In this document: positions 49,853 through 59,116 of the stretch, piece after piece
Layout of the letters: every line of letters begins with the position of its first letter
Numbering within the stretch: the first letter of the stretch is position 1
NCBI RefSeq assembly: GCF_013185185.1
Contig: NZ_JAAZWE010000009.1
Coordinates: forward strand, 1 to 64,000
Reading direction: 5' to 3'
DNA from: Saccharibacillus endophyticus
Lineage (GTDB): Bacteria; Bacillota; Bacilli; Paenibacillales; Paenibacillaceae
DNA length: 64,000 bases
Notes under the pieces: model-generated
The model's database searches: none
What the model was told of the DNA's origin: nothing
Seen by the model: the letters and a program-made list of their open reading frames with translations, nothing else
Position numbers and translations under genes: made by a program

Positions 49853-51682
49853 TTAGGCCACCGTGTTCAAATTCTGTTCGTCTTTGCTTTCTTCGGATGA
49901 CGCATGGGCGGTTTCGTTCTCGATCGTTTCCGATTCGGAAGTCTTTACGGGAGTCTCGGCCTCCGCTTCGTCTGTGCTCTCCAAGGTAAAACGAGTCAAC
50001 GTCTCTTGAAGTTCTTCCGCCAACCGGGACAGGAAACGCGCGGAGCCTTGGACTTCTTCCATCGTGGACAACTGCTCTTCGCCAGCGGCGCTGACTTCTT
50101 CGATTCCGGCCGCGCCTTCTTGGGCAATAGAGCTTACATCCCGCATCGCGTCGGCAATTTGCGACGTCTGCGTCATCAGAAGATTGATCAGTTCGCCCGA
50201 TTCGCCCGTCTCTTGACGAACTTCGGCAACGGAACTGCGGATGCGACCAAACACCTCGGAAATTTCGCGGCCGCTCTCGACCCCAAGCTTGGCGCGATCG
50301 GCGCCTTCATTCAGCGAACGAACAGCTGCTTCCGATTCCTCCTGAATAGCTGTAATGATCTCGCTGATGGTGCGCGTCGAATCCGCTGCGCTTTCGGCAA
50401 GTTTGCGGATCTCTTGAGCCACGACCGCGAAGCCTCTGCCGGCTTCTCCGGCCCGCGCCGCTTCGATCGAAGCATTCAACGACAACAGATTGGTTTGCCG
50501 GGCAACCTGATCGATTAATACCGCGGCGGCCCCGATCTCTTCCGAGCGTTGACGCAAGCCGGTGACGACCTCAAGCGCGTGCGCAACGCTGCGATCGATC
50601 TCGCTCATCCGCCCGATTGTCTTTCTCACTTCCTCGCTACCCAGTTCTGCCGCCGTATTGGCCGCTTCGACCGACTCCGCAATCTCTTCGCCGTTTTTGC
50701 CGAGGCGACGCATATTGCCCTCCATTTCGTCAACGAAGCCGCTTACGCCGCCGATCGTCTTCGCTTGCGTTTCGAAGCCGGACGATAACTCGGAGGAAGA
50801 CGTCGCGATATGGCCGGCGGCTCCTGTCGTCTGTTCAGCGCTCGCAGCCAGTTGCTCCGAAGAAGCGGACAAGGTTACCGCACTTTCGTCGATGCGTCGA
50901 ATCAGATCGCGCAGTCCGTCAATCATGCGATTAAAAGACCGGGTAACCTGTCCGATCTCATCGCGATACAGATAAGTTCCCTGCACGCTCAAATCCCCGT
51001 TCTCGGCGCGCTGCATCATCTTCTGCATTTCGCGCAGCGGAGAGGAAACCAAGCGAGAGATCAACAATCCTCCGCCTACAATCAACAAAATCCCGACTCC
51101 GATACAGATAATAATCAAAATCGTAGACGTTTTCGCCAATTCCAGCGAGGAAGCATTATTGCTTTGCGCTTCGCGCAGCAATTGAGAGCTTAGCTTATTC
51201 ACGACCAGATTGACCTGCTCGCGAATCGGTTGCAATTCCTCTTGGAACATGGCGTACGCCTGTTCACCTTCGTTGCGCGTCGCCAAATCGACAATGCGCG
51301 AACGAACGTTAAAGTAATCCGGCGTTAACGTATTGTATTCATTATAGAGCGCCTTGGCGGCCGGGCTCAGGGCGATCTGTTCCAGTTCCGAATATGCCAT
51401 CGCGTTACGAGCCGTACGGTCGCTGACGCTCAAAGATAAGTTCTGGGTCGCCGTGTAGTCCGAATTGAGCATCATTTCCATCACATAGGCTTCAATCGCG
51501 CTATTATTGGAACTCACCTGCCCGATCGCATTCAGCGATCTCAAATTGTTCTGATACATATTCTCCGACGTCTGCGCCATCTGCTTCATCGTCGAATATC
51601 CGGTATAACCCACCGCCAACAGCATGACTCCGGACAGCAGAGTCAGCAATAAAATCTTCGTTTTGACTTTGAAGTTTCTCAT
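49853..51682 (-). CDS. Methyl-accepting chemotaxis protein
   Basis: The 609-residue receptor has a transmembrane segment (about 9-30), a four-helix-bundle ligand domain (about 32-180), a second membrane segment (about 183-205), a HAMP domain (SPLREMQKMMQRAENGDLSV) and a signalling domain with the conserved hairpin tip (IDQVARQTNLLSLNASIEAARAGEAGRGFAVVAQEIRKLAE, cited as consecutive segments). The C terminus is acidic and has no CheR-binding pentapeptide that I recognise. Two ATGs are possible: AGGAGG is only two bases before the first (51691) and eleven before the second (51682), so the second is preferred. It lies between motAB and minJ. Confidence 0.92.
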   Translation of the reverse strand: MRNFKVKTKILLLTLLSGVMLLAVGYTGYSTMKQMAQTSENMYQNNLRSLNAIGQVSSNNSAIEAYVMEMMLNSDYTATQNLSLSVSDRTARNAMAYSELEQIALSPAAKALYNEYNTLTPDYFNVRSRIVDLATRNEGEQAYAMFQEELQPIREQVNLVVNKLSSQLLREAQSNNASSLELAKTSTILIIICIGVGILLIVGGGLLISRLVSSPLREMQKMMQRAENGDLSVQGTYLYRDEIGQVTRSFNRMIDGLRDLIRRIDESAVTLSASSEQLAASAEQTTGAAGHIATSSSELSSGFETQAKTIGGVSGFVDEMEGNMRRLGKNGEEIAESVEAANTAAELGSEEVRKTIGRMSEIDRSVAHALEVVTGLRQRSEEIGAAAVLIDQVARQTNLLSLNASIEAARAGEAGRGFAVVAQEIRKLAESAADSTRTISEIITAIQEESEAAVRSLNEGADRAKLGVESGREISEVFGRIRSSVAEVRQETGESGELINLLMTQTSQIADAMRDVSSIAQEGAAGIEEVSAAGEEQLSTMEEVQGSARFLSRLAEELQETLTRFTLESTDEAEAETPVKTSESETIENETAHASSEESKDEQNLNTVA

Positions 51683-51895
51683 GGGGTTCATCGCCTCCTC
51701 AACTAGTCTTAAAGTCTCATTCCTGTTTAGGTTTCTTCATTCTATCAGCTTCTCGTAAAATCTGTGCATGAATTTTATGAATAAAGGTCCTATTTTTATG
51801 ACATTTTTTAAAGAGAGCGTATACATAAAGAAAATACCGACATAGGCCGAAAGGATCATGTCAGGTTCGGAAAGGTTGGGCATTGAACGCATAAT

Positions 51896-51940
51896 AAGGA
51901 CGGCTCCATCAGCCGTTACACAGCTGTCGGAACCGTCCTT
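51896..51940. other. Long hairpin after minJ, possibly a terminator
   Basis: AAGGACGGCTCC.TCAGCC pairs with GGCTG(T/A)...GGAACCGTCCTT over most of 45 bases. Neither side carries a convincing T tract (minus side reads ATTATG). It lies 66 bp after the minJ-like stop and may terminate that gene weakly. A 70-residue open frame across it is not supported as a gene. Confidence 0.45.
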
Positions 51941-52005
51941 TAAAATCATTAAAATCGACCGATTCGTCTATTGGGGCGTGTACGCAAACTTAACGACGTG
52001 CATCT

Positions 52006-53379
52006 TTAGCTGCCTTTTCGCCCTGTGATGTCAACATCAGGTTCACTCATGGATTCGCTCTTATCTAACGGTATACCCGGCAATAAGACTGGCTGGCTCT
52101 CGATCTCGGAGCTTTCCGAAATACGTTTTTGTTCAGGATGCACGCTCCACAAGCCCGGCAAGGACAGAGGGTGTGCAGGCTTTTCGGATACCGAAGTATC
52201 GTCCGGCGCGAAAATGAATCCAAGCTGATGGTGATCGCCATCGTAGATGGGACGCTGCAAGAACTTGCTCTCCCCGCCGCGATTCTGCACTTCCAGTTTA
52301 CAGAAGGCCGAGTTCATGCGTAGCGATTCGTGCATTTGCTGCGTGGTAGCAACCAGGCTGCCATTCACCTTCAGCAACGTCTCACCCGGCAAAATCCCCA
52401 TGTCCTCGGCAGGACTTCCCGGTTGGACAGCCAAAATTCGAAGCCCTCGGCCGGAATGGGCATACATCGCGGATTGGCCGTCCTCTTCGCGCAGGCTATC
52501 CCGAATCAGCGCTTCACGCAGGGCAACACCCGCAATCCCGACGACTACCGTCATCGGCGACCAGAATACGGCACCCAGCGCCAGTACCAATAATACGGCT
52601 CCGAACATCAGCCCGCGACGCGCAGCATGCGCTGCTTTTTGCTCCGGCAGCAGCGTCCAGGTCACTTCCGGCATGCCGATCATGACCGGCAGCGCCAACA
52701 GCATATATCCGGTTGCTTCCGGAATCCCAAGGCCCGCGAGAAGAGGCGGATTCCATGGCAATGAGATCGGACCGTTTTCGGAAGGAACGAGCAGCAAGGT
52801 CGGTACTAACCAGAGCATGCGCAATACGTAAGCCCCGACCGGACGTCCCCTTTTCCCCGGTATGTACGTCGGCAAAGCAAAGTCTTTTCCTTGCCAGGCA
52901 ATCAGGCCGCTTTCCGCTAAATGCAGCAGCGCCGCAAGCACCAATAGCGCCGCGATATTCAACTCGTCGATCGCTCCGAATATCGTGCCGAAAATGCCTG
53001 TATCAGGCAGACCGGAAATGTAGCTCAGCACTAACTGCAAAAGGCCAAGAACGCCTACCGCGTAAATAAAGTTGGCAAAGCGAATACGGAAGACCAGCAG
53101 CACGAGCGCAGTCACCCATACCACTGCCGCCCCGACAGGCGTCATTGTAAATCCGATGCCTGCCATCACTAACGAAACCGCTACGCCTGCACATAATCCG
53201 CCAAGCAGCGCCCGCATGGCAGGCATACCATACCCATGCAGCCGGATATGAAAAAGTTTCCGTTCCAAAATCCCCTGACGGCGATAATACAAGAGCAGGA
53301 TCAACAGTCCCGCCCAATAAAAAGGCTGAATCACAAGTTCCAGCAGTCCCGACAGGATGATTTCCACATATTCGTTCAT
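52006..53379 (-). CDS. minJ: MinJ-like polytopic PDZ membrane protein
   Basis: This 457-residue protein has about eight membrane segments (1-295) followed by a PDZ domain (ILAVQPGSPAEDMGILPGETLLKVNGSLV) and a charged tail. B. subtilis MinJ bridges DivIVA and MinD in division-site placement, and its gene lies next to ctpB and close to uvrBA. Here the order is ftsE, ftsX, M23 gene, ctpB, this gene, then uvrB-uvrA after a chemotaxis insertion. The call rests on architecture and synteny; sequence similarity was not tested. AAGGAG lies six bases before the ATG. Confidence 0.72.
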   Translation of the reverse strand: MNEYVEIILSGLLELVIQPFYWAGLLILLLYYRRQGILERKLFHIRLHGYGMPAMRALLGGLCAGVAVSLVMAGIGFTMTPVGAAVVWVTALVLLVFRIRFANFIYAVGVLGLLQLVLSYISGLPDTGIFGTIFGAIDELNIAALLVLAALLHLAESGLIAWQGKDFALPTYIPGKRGRPVGAYVLRMLWLVPTLLLVPSENGPISLPWNPPLLAGLGIPEATGYMLLALPVMIGMPEVTWTLLPEQKAAHAARRGLMFGAVLLVLALGAVFWSPMTVVVGIAGVALREALIRDSLREEDGQSAMYAHSGRGLRILAVQPGSPAEDMGILPGETLLKVNGSLVATTQQMHESLRMNSAFCKLEVQNRGGESKFLQRPIYDGDHHQLGFIFAPDDTSVSEKPAHPLSLPGLWSVHPEQKRISESSEIESQPVLLPGIPLDKSESMSEPDVDITGRKGS

Positions 53380-53406
53380 CGGTGTCTCCTTTTCGTCCCG
53401 CTAAAT

Positions 53407-53432
53407 AAAAAGAGAAGGCTCGCGCCTTCTCT
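53407..53432 (-). terminator. Terminator between ctpB and minJ
   Basis: The minus strand forms AGAGAAGGC-GCGA-GCCTTCTCT followed by TTTTTATTT, about 20 bp after the ctpB stop and 28 bp before the minJ-like start. The minJ-like gene therefore probably depends on read-through or on a promoter overlapping this short gap. Confidence 0.9.
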
Positions 53433-53452
53433 CATTGGTTCAAAACGCTATG

Positions 53453-54904
53453 TCAGGAGTTCGACGCCGGAGCAAGCGTTTCCTGCTTGAGTTCCTGGAT
53501 CGCTTTATTCAACTGCGTATCATTGGCCGGATCGGCGATTTGTTCAAGAATAGCCGCTTCCAATGCAAGAGCCGTCTTTTCGTCCACAAATCCGCTTACC
53601 GTCAGCTTTTTCGCTTTTTGAAAAGCTTGAACTTGTTTTTTGGTCTCTGCATCGAAGTAACCGTCTTTACGCTTCGTATCATAACCCAGTCCGCTCAACA
53701 TGATCTGTGCGCTTTTGACGTTATCATTGTTCATGTTGTACTTCAGCGTCTGTTCTTTATCGATCGGCGCTACCGTAAAGTAATCCGGCTGGCTGATCTT
53801 CTCGTCCGGCTTGATGCCTTTTTCATGAATCCATTCGGCATCCGGCGTCAGCCATTTGGCGATCGTGATTTTGAGGAGCGTGCCGTCGCCGAGGCGATCC
53901 GGAATGCTCGTTTGCACGGTGCCTTTACCGAAAGAGTTTTCGCCCAGAAGCTTCGCTCCTGCGGATTCTTTCAGCGCGCCTGCCATAATCTCGGATGCGC
54001 TGGCGCTGCCGCCGTTGATGAGCACGGTAACCGGATAAGCTTTCTCAGCAGCTAAGCCCGAAGAACGAACCGTCTGACGCGTGCCGCTGCGCTGTTCTTC
54101 CTGTACGATAATGCTGCCTTTCGGCACGAACTCTTCCGCCATATCCACGACGACATTGAGCAGGCCGCCCGGGTTGCTGCGCAGGTCGATAACCAGGCCT
54201 TTCATCTTCTGTTTCTCCAGCTTGGCCAATTCTTCCTTGAAACGGTCACCCGTATTGGCGGAGAATTGAGTCACTTCGATAACGCCGATTCCGCAGTCTT
54301 CCATATGGGCATTGACCGTCTCCAACTTGATGTCGTCACGAGTCAGCTCGAACTTGATCGGATCGGTGGTGCCTTCGCGCTTCACCATGATCGTGACTTT
54401 GCTGCCTTTCGGACCGCGAATCTTGGACACGGCCGTTTGCAGATCAAGACCTGCCAACGATTCGTCGTCTACGGAAAGCAGAACGTCTTTAGCCTGAATG
54501 CCTGCTTTTTCCGCCGGCGAACCCTTGATCGGGGAAACGACCGTTACTTGTTCGTTCTTCAGTTCGACTTCCGCGCCGATGCCCGTAAACGAACCTTCGA
54601 TCGATTCGTTGAATTCGCTCGCTTGTTCGGCTGCCATATAGGAGGAATAAGGGTCGTCCAACGCGCCTACGATCCCGTTGATCGCGCCTGTCACGAGCTT
54701 CTCGTGATCGACTTCTTTATAATAGCCGTCTTCGATCAGTTTGACCGCCGTATTCAGCTTGTTCATCTCATCCTGGCTGAGCCCCGTGCTTGCGCTCGCC
54801 CCGCTGCTCGCGAAGATCGGATAATTCGTCAAGGCCAGCACCGCTCCCCCTCCGATGATCATGGCCAAGATGACCAACAGAATCGCTGTCCGTTTTTTTA
54901 CCAT
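53453..54904 (-). CDS. ctpB: Carboxyl-terminal processing protease (S41) CtpB
   Basis: The 483-residue exported protease has an N-terminal membrane anchor (AILLVILAMIIGGGAVLAL), a PDZ domain (VVSPIKGSPAEKAGIQAKDVLLSVDDES), the S41 catalytic core (catalytic Ser in GGSASASEIMAGAL, Lys in SFGKGTVQTS) and a C-terminal peptidoglycan-binding domain (VKSAQIMLSGLGYDTKRKDG). In B. subtilis CtpB works in sporulation signalling and lies next to minJ and downstream of ftsEX, the same order as here. AGGAGG lies eight bases before the ATG, and a strong terminator follows. Confidence 0.94.
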   Translation of the reverse strand: MVKKRTAILLVILAMIIGGGAVLALTNYPIFASSGASASTGLSQDEMNKLNTAVKLIEDGYYKEVDHEKLVTGAINGIVGALDDPYSSYMAAEQASEFNESIEGSFTGIGAEVELKNEQVTVVSPIKGSPAEKAGIQAKDVLLSVDDESLAGLDLQTAVSKIRGPKGSKVTIMVKREGTTDPIKFELTRDDIKLETVNAHMEDCGIGVIEVTQFSANTGDRFKEELAKLEKQKMKGLVIDLRSNPGGLLNVVVDMAEEFVPKGSIIVQEEQRSGTRQTVRSSGLAAEKAYPVTVLINGGSASASEIMAGALKESAGAKLLGENSFGKGTVQTSIPDRLGDGTLLKITIAKWLTPDAEWIHEKGIKPDEKISQPDYFTVAPIDKEQTLKYNMNNDNVKSAQIMLSGLGYDTKRKDGYFDAETKKQVQAFQKAKKLTVSGFVDEKTALALEAAILEQIADPANDTQLNKAIQELKQETLAPASNS

Positions 54905-54995
54905 GGTGCAAGCCTCCTTGGAAGTATCCTCAAACTATCTTCAAATGGTGATATCGTTTTCCCTATTGTGGCCGAAGCTTCCGTCAAACGCAAGA

Positions 54996-55020
54996 CCCGC
55001 CCGTAAACGTACCGGGCGGG
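54996..55020 (-). terminator. Probable terminator after the M23 peptidase gene
   Basis: The minus strand forms CCCGCCCG-GTACGTTTA-CGGGCGGG followed by a poor T tract (TCTTGCGTTTG), about 40 bp after the stop codon at 55059. Confidence 0.5.
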
Positions 55021-55058
55021 AAGCAAATGAGGTCGAGCCTAGCCTTGTATAACCGGAT

Positions 55059-56444
55059 TTACCAGCCCAGATAAGGAACCGGGTTGACGGGTTCGCCGTT
55101 GATGCGTACTTCAAAGTGCAAGTGAGGTCCCGTCGAGTTTCCTGTTGAACCGACTTCGGCGATTTTTTGTCCGCGCGATACGGTTTGTCCCGACGAGACG
55201 GCAATGCCTCCGTCGCGGATATGGCCGTACAGCGTCCAAACTCCGTTACCGTGGTCGATCACGACCGTGTTGCCGTAACCGTTCCACCATTGGGCAACCG
55301 TCACGACGCCGCCTTCCGCGGCATGAATATCCGTGCCTTGCGGTGCTGCCATATCGACGCCCGTATGCTTTTTGACTTTGCCGGTAATCGGGTGTACGCG
55401 AGTGCCGAATCCCGAAGACATGCGGTAGCTATCGACCGGCGTCAGCATCGAACCGCTATTGGAAGACGTCGATCCGGAGTCGGGAGACGAATCGGGCGAG
55501 GACGAATCTCCGCTGTTGTACGAGTAGTCGCTGGTTGCAGGCGCTTGGACCGCCGCCGCTGCGCGAGCCGCTTCGGCTTCGGCAATCCGCTGCTCTTCCG
55601 CTTTTTTCGCGGCTGCCGCTTGACGAGCTTTCTCTTGAGCGACGCGCAGCGCTTCTTCGGCCGCTGCGCGGCGCTGAGCTTCCTCGATTTCGCGCTTCTC
55701 GCGTTCCAGATCGGAACGCTTTGTCGCGAATTCGATCAGCATCGCATCTTGCTCTTCGCTGATTTCGCCGGCTTCTTCGATATCGACTTCATATTGGGCG
55801 ATCAGCTTGCGCTTCTCTTGTTCTTTCGCATCGAGATCTTTTTTGTGCGATTCGACTTGAGCCAACAGCGTCTTCTGCTTGGCATGTTGGGTTTCCAAAT
55901 CGGCTTGCTTCTCGATCACGATCTCCTGGTCGCGCTTTTGCTCGTCCAAAACGTTGTTGTCTTGTCCGATGATGCGCTTGATCGAATCGGCGCGGCTCAG
56001 GAAGTCGCTGAAATCGGCCGAAGCCATCAACACGTCCAGATAGGAAACGGAACCGTCCGTGTACATCAGTCGAACTCGCGTGTCGAGAAATCCTTCGCGC
56101 TCGGCAATACGCTTTTTCGCTTGTTCCAGCTCCTGCTGCGTTTTCTCAAGCTCCGCTTCCGTGTCCGCAAGTTCTACCGTTACCTGCGTCAGCTTGCTGC
56201 CGACCGCTTCGATGTTCGCGAGAACCTGCTCCAGGTATTCCGTCGTTTTGTTTTTGCTGCGCTCGGCTTTTTGCTTATCGGCATCCGCCGCGTTCTTCTG
56301 GGCCTGTGCGTCCTGCTCTTTTTGCTGCAGCTCTTCAAGCTGACGATCGATTTTGTCAGTCGCGCCCGCAGCGTAGAGATTGGCGGGCTGGACGATCACT
56401 GCGGCCAACAAAACGCCGGCCAATACCGAAGCTGTTTTTTTCAA
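55059..56444 (-). CDS. M23 murein hydrolase activator/endopeptidase (EnvC/CwlO-like)
   Basis: The 461-residue exported protein has a signal peptide (SVLAGVLLAAVIVQPANLYA), a long coiled coil (about 30-290) and a C-terminal LytM/M23 domain with the zinc ligands intact (HTGVDMA and HLHFEV), separated by a Ser/Asp/Pro-rich linker (about 300-335). The coiled coil plus LytM layout is that of FtsEX-regulated hydrolases or activators (EnvC, CwlO). Its place directly after ftsE-ftsX supports regulation by that complex. The intact ligands suggest an active endopeptidase. The start is TTG with AAAGGATGGGG upstream. Confidence 0.9.
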   Translation of the reverse strand: MKKTASVLAGVLLAAVIVQPANLYAAGATDKIDRQLEELQQKEQDAQAQKNAADADKQKAERSKNKTTEYLEQVLANIEAVGSKLTQVTVELADTEAELEKTQQELEQAKKRIAEREGFLDTRVRLMYTDGSVSYLDVLMASADFSDFLSRADSIKRIIGQDNNVLDEQKRDQEIVIEKQADLETQHAKQKTLLAQVESHKKDLDAKEQEKRKLIAQYEVDIEEAGEISEEQDAMLIEFATKRSDLEREKREIEEAQRRAAAEEALRVAQEKARQAAAAKKAEEQRIAEAEAARAAAAVQAPATSDYSYNSGDSSSPDSSPDSGSTSSNSGSMLTPVDSYRMSSGFGTRVHPITGKVKKHTGVDMAAPQGTDIHAAEGGVVTVAQWWNGYGNTVVIDHGNGVWTLYGHIRDGGIAVSSGQTVSRGQKIAEVGSTGNSTGPHLHFEVRINGEPVNPVPYLGW

Positions 56445-56496
56445 AGCGGATTCCCCATCCTTTATTTCGGATTATTGTCGGACCTTTATTTCGACG

Positions 56497-57405
56497 TTAG
56501 ACTTTCAAGAATTTACGAATAGAAATGGTGCTTCCCCAAGCTCCGATCAAGAAGCCGAGTCCAAGGATCAAAATGCTGAACCAGAGCCAGACATCGCTTA
56601 GCGGAATAAGCGTGAACAACGCCGAAGTCCAACCCGATGCGGCCAATTCGACTCTGAAGTAAACGTAAAGCAGGATGCCCAGCGTGATTGCGGAACCCGT
56701 CATGCCGATCAGCACGCCTTCGATGAAGAACGGCCAGCGGATAAAGCGGTTCGTTGCCCCCACGAGCTTCATGATCGCAATCTCCCTGCGGCGGGCGATA
56801 ATCGTGATTTTAATCGTATTGGCGATCAGGAACATCGCCATGACGCCGAGCGCCAGTACCAGCACCACCCCGACTAAGCGAACGGTCTGGGTCCATTGGA
56901 ACAGCCGTTCAGCCGTCCCTTTGCCATAATCGACTTCGTAAATGGGCCCGTCCGGATCGGCGCCGTTCAGCGCCGAAATCTTGTCGGCTACGAACGGCAC
57001 CGTCGTGGCTTCGATCACCTGTACTTTGAACATATCGGGCAGAGGATTCGTACCCGTCTCCTCGTATCCTTTAACCATCGCGTCGCCCAATGTCTCGCGC
57101 ATCGCCTCAAGACCTTCTTCTTTCGAAACGAAGCTGACTTCCTGAACTTCCGGCATGCTGCGAATTTCTTGTTCCACCGTATCGCGACCTGCCTGATCGA
57201 TCTCCAGATTCAGGTATACGCTGATCTCGATCTGCTTGTCGACCTCGTCTGCCGCCCGATCCAGATTCAGAACCAGCAGCAGGGCGACTCCGAGCAGCGA
57301 AAGCGACACGACAATGGACAACATCGAAGCGATCGACATCCAGCCGTTGCGGAATACGTTTTTCGTGCCCTCGCGAAAGTGCCGCAGAAGGGTGTTAAAA
57401 TTCAT
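56497..57405 (-). CDS. ftsX: Cell division ABC transporter permease FtsX
   Basis: FtsX is the membrane subunit of FtsEX, which transmits ATP hydrolysis to cell-wall hydrolases. The 302-residue protein has an N-terminal cytoplasmic segment (LLRHFREGTKNVFRNGWMS), one membrane helix, an extracellular domain (about 50-165) and three C-terminal helices with the RRREIAIMKLVGATNRFIRWPF signature, cited in part. It overlaps ftsE by 11 bp, and GGGGAG lies nine bases before the ATG. Confidence 0.96.
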   Translation of the reverse strand: MNFNTLLRHFREGTKNVFRNGWMSIASMLSIVVSLSLLGVALLLVLNLDRAADEVDKQIEISVYLNLEIDQAGRDTVEQEIRSMPEVQEVSFVSKEEGLEAMRETLGDAMVKGYEETGTNPLPDMFKVQVIEATTVPFVADKISALNGADPDGPIYEVDYGKGTAERLFQWTQTVRLVGVVLVLALGVMAMFLIANTIKITIIARRREIAIMKLVGATNRFIRWPFFIEGVLIGMTGSAITLGILLYVYFRVELAASGWTSALFTLIPLSDVWLWFSILILGLGFLIGAWGSTISIRKFLKV

Positions 57406-58081
57406 AACCGTATTCTCCCCTCAACTGGTCGCGAACGACTTGTCCGTCTTCGATCGCGAGCACGCGCTTGCGCATCGTATTCACGATCTCTTTATTGTGC
57501 GTAGCCATGACGATCGTCGTTCCGCGGAAGTTGATCTCGTCCAGCAGCTGCATGATGCCCCAGGACGTCTCCGGATCAAGGTTGCCGGTCGGCTCGTCCG
57601 CCACGATCACCGACGGATTGTTCACGATCGCCCGCGCGATGGCAACCCGCTGCTGCTCGCCGCCCGACAGATGTTGAGGCTCGCGATTGGCTTTATTCTT
57701 CAGCCCGACCAGGTCGAGCACTTCCATGACCCGCTTCTTCATAATCTTTCTCGGTGCTTCGATAACTTCCATGGCGAAGGCCACGTTCTCGTAAGCGGTC
57801 AGTTTCGGCAGCAGCCGGTAATCCTGGAAAATGACCCCGATATTGCGGCGAAGCAGCGGAATATTGCGCTGCTTCAGCTTGCCGAGGTTAAATCCGTTAA
57901 CGGAAATCTGCCCTTTCGTCGGAACTTCTTCCCGATACATCAGCTTCATGAACGTCGACTTGCCCGCGCCCGACGGGCCGACGACGTATACGAACTCGCT
58001 ACGGTCGATCTGGACCGTAACCCCTTTGAGCGCATGGGTTCCGTTCGGATATGTCTTCCACACATCCTGCATATCGATCAC
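57395..58081 (-). CDS. ftsE: Cell division ATP-binding protein FtsE
   Basis: FtsE is the ATPase of the FtsEX complex. The 228-residue protein shows Walker A (GPSGAGKST), the Q-loop (VIFQDYRLLP), the signature HLSGGEQQRVAIARA, Walker B (VIVADEPTGNLDPE) and the switch His (MATHNKEIV). The start is GTG at 58081. It is the first gene of the cluster ftsE-ftsX-M23 gene-ctpB-minJ. No clear promoter was picked out in the 250 bp upstream. Confidence 0.97.
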   Translation of the reverse strand: MIDMQDVWKTYPNGTHALKGVTVQIDRSEFVYVVGPSGAGKSTFMKLMYREEVPTKGQISVNGFNLGKLKQRNIPLLRRNIGVIFQDYRLLPKLTAYENVAFAMEVIEAPRKIMKKRVMEVLDLVGLKNKANREPQHLSGGEQQRVAIARAIVNNPSVIVADEPTGNLDPETSWGIMQLLDEINFRGTTIVMATHNKEIVNTMRKRVLAIEDGQVVRDQLRGEYGYEF

Positions 58082-58333
58082 AGTATCACTTCCCGGTTTT
58101 TGATTTTGCAGCCAAGCGTATTCGCGTCCCCCGCACGCCTGTCGTTCCTCGGTACCGCCTGCATATCACGGCGTCTATATATTCATGCCCGGCCTTCATT
58201 CGTCAATCGGCCCGGACGCCTAAGCTCTTCTCTATGTATTCATTGTAACAAATTTGTTACTCCGTGAGTAGAGACCCGGATTTCTCATAATGCGTAGGGC
58301 CAAGGGGGAGGTTTTTCTTATTCTTCCCTCTTG

Positions 58334-58375
58334 CAAAAAAGCTCCGGGCACGCTAGCAAGCGGCTCCGAAGCTTA
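58334..58375 (-). terminator. Terminator of the type IV pilus operon
   Basis: The minus strand forms AGCTTCGGAGC-CGCTTGCTAGCG-TGCCCGGAGCT followed by TTTTTTGC, about 100 bp after the pilO-like stop. A small hairpin (GGGGTGCTACCCC, about 58377-58389) stands just before it. Confidence 0.82.
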
Positions 58376-58474
58376 CGGGGTGCTACCCCGGCACTGACAT
58401 TATGATTCTATGCACTATTGATTCCCAGTATAACCGATGCCGAAGGCGGGCGTCCAGCGCCGCTTTTCCAGCGT

Positions 58475-59116
58475 TTAAGGAGTCGTCGCGCTTCCTGTGC
58501 CGTCGGCACTGCCGACCGAACCGTTCGTCGAATCTGCAGCCTGCGGCAGATAGCTCGCGGTAAACGTGACCGTCGCGTCCAGCAGCGAGCTTCCGAAATT
58601 GTAAGGCTTGTTGATCGTGAACTGTTCGACCGAAGTAAACCGTGGGAGATTTTGAAGTTCGGTCATCCATTTCTTGATCTGCGCGTAATTGCCTTGGATG
58701 TTCACGGTCACGTACATCGCATTGATTTGACCGGATGTCGCCGTATCCGTCGTTTGCGCGGTCGCGGTACCGGAATTCGGGTCCGTGCCGGCGAACGTGG
58801 CGTCGGACAATACGACGTCGCTTGCCAGGCCGACTTGGTACAAATCGGTTACGATTTGCTCCTGATTCGGATCGGCAGGCAGCTTCTTGGCAATTTCTTC
58901 TTCGCTCAGTTCGCTTGTTTCTCCGCTCTTGAGCTCATCGATTTTTCGTTGAAAAATATCGTTTTCCTGCTGCAACCGCGCGACTTCGCTTTGCTGCGTT
59001 TGAATCTTTTCCGTTTGCGGACGGATCATCAGCATGTAAGGCACCAGCAGCAGCAAAAACAGTACGGCCACGCCCAGTATGAGCGCCTGACGATTGTTAT
59101 GGATTCGTTCCATCAT
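58475..59116 (-). CDS. pilO: Type IV pilus assembly protein PilO-like
   Basis: The 213-residue protein has one N-terminal membrane segment (LILGVAVLFLLLLVPYMLM), a short coiled coil (IQTQQSEVARLQQENDIFQRK, cited in part) and a C-terminal domain with MYVTVNIQGNYAQIKKWMTE, the ferredoxin-like fold of PilO inner-membrane components. The open frame begins 14 codons earlier; ATG at 59116 has AGGAGG nine bases upstream, inside the end of the pilMN gene. The last 35 residues are Thr/Ser/Gly-rich. It is the last gene of the pilus operon. Confidence 0.8.
   Translation of the reverse strand: MMERIHNNRQALILGVAVLFLLLLVPYMLMIRPQTEKIQTQQSEVARLQQENDIFQRKIDELKSGETSELSEEEIAKKLPADPNQEQIVTDLYQVGLASDVVLSDATFAGTDPNSGTATAQTTDTATSGQINAMYVTVNIQGNYAQIKKWMTELQNLPRFTSVEQFTINKPYNFGSSLLDATVTFTASYLPQAADSTNGSVGSADGTGSATTP

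Noticed and set aside
51692..51800. Sigma-D (flagellar) promoter for the chemoreceptor gene
   Set aside because: A GCTGATAG box exists, but no TAAA-type -35 lies at the required distance.
51737..51949. 70-residue open frame between the chemoreceptor and minJ
   Set aside because: It runs through a long intergenic hairpin and has no ribosome binding site or recognisable domain.
58320..58400. Possible cyclic-di-GMP riboswitch near the pilus genes
   Set aside because: The GC-rich sequence is a terminator hairpin after pilO; the conserved GEMM bases are absent and it lies downstream, not upstream.
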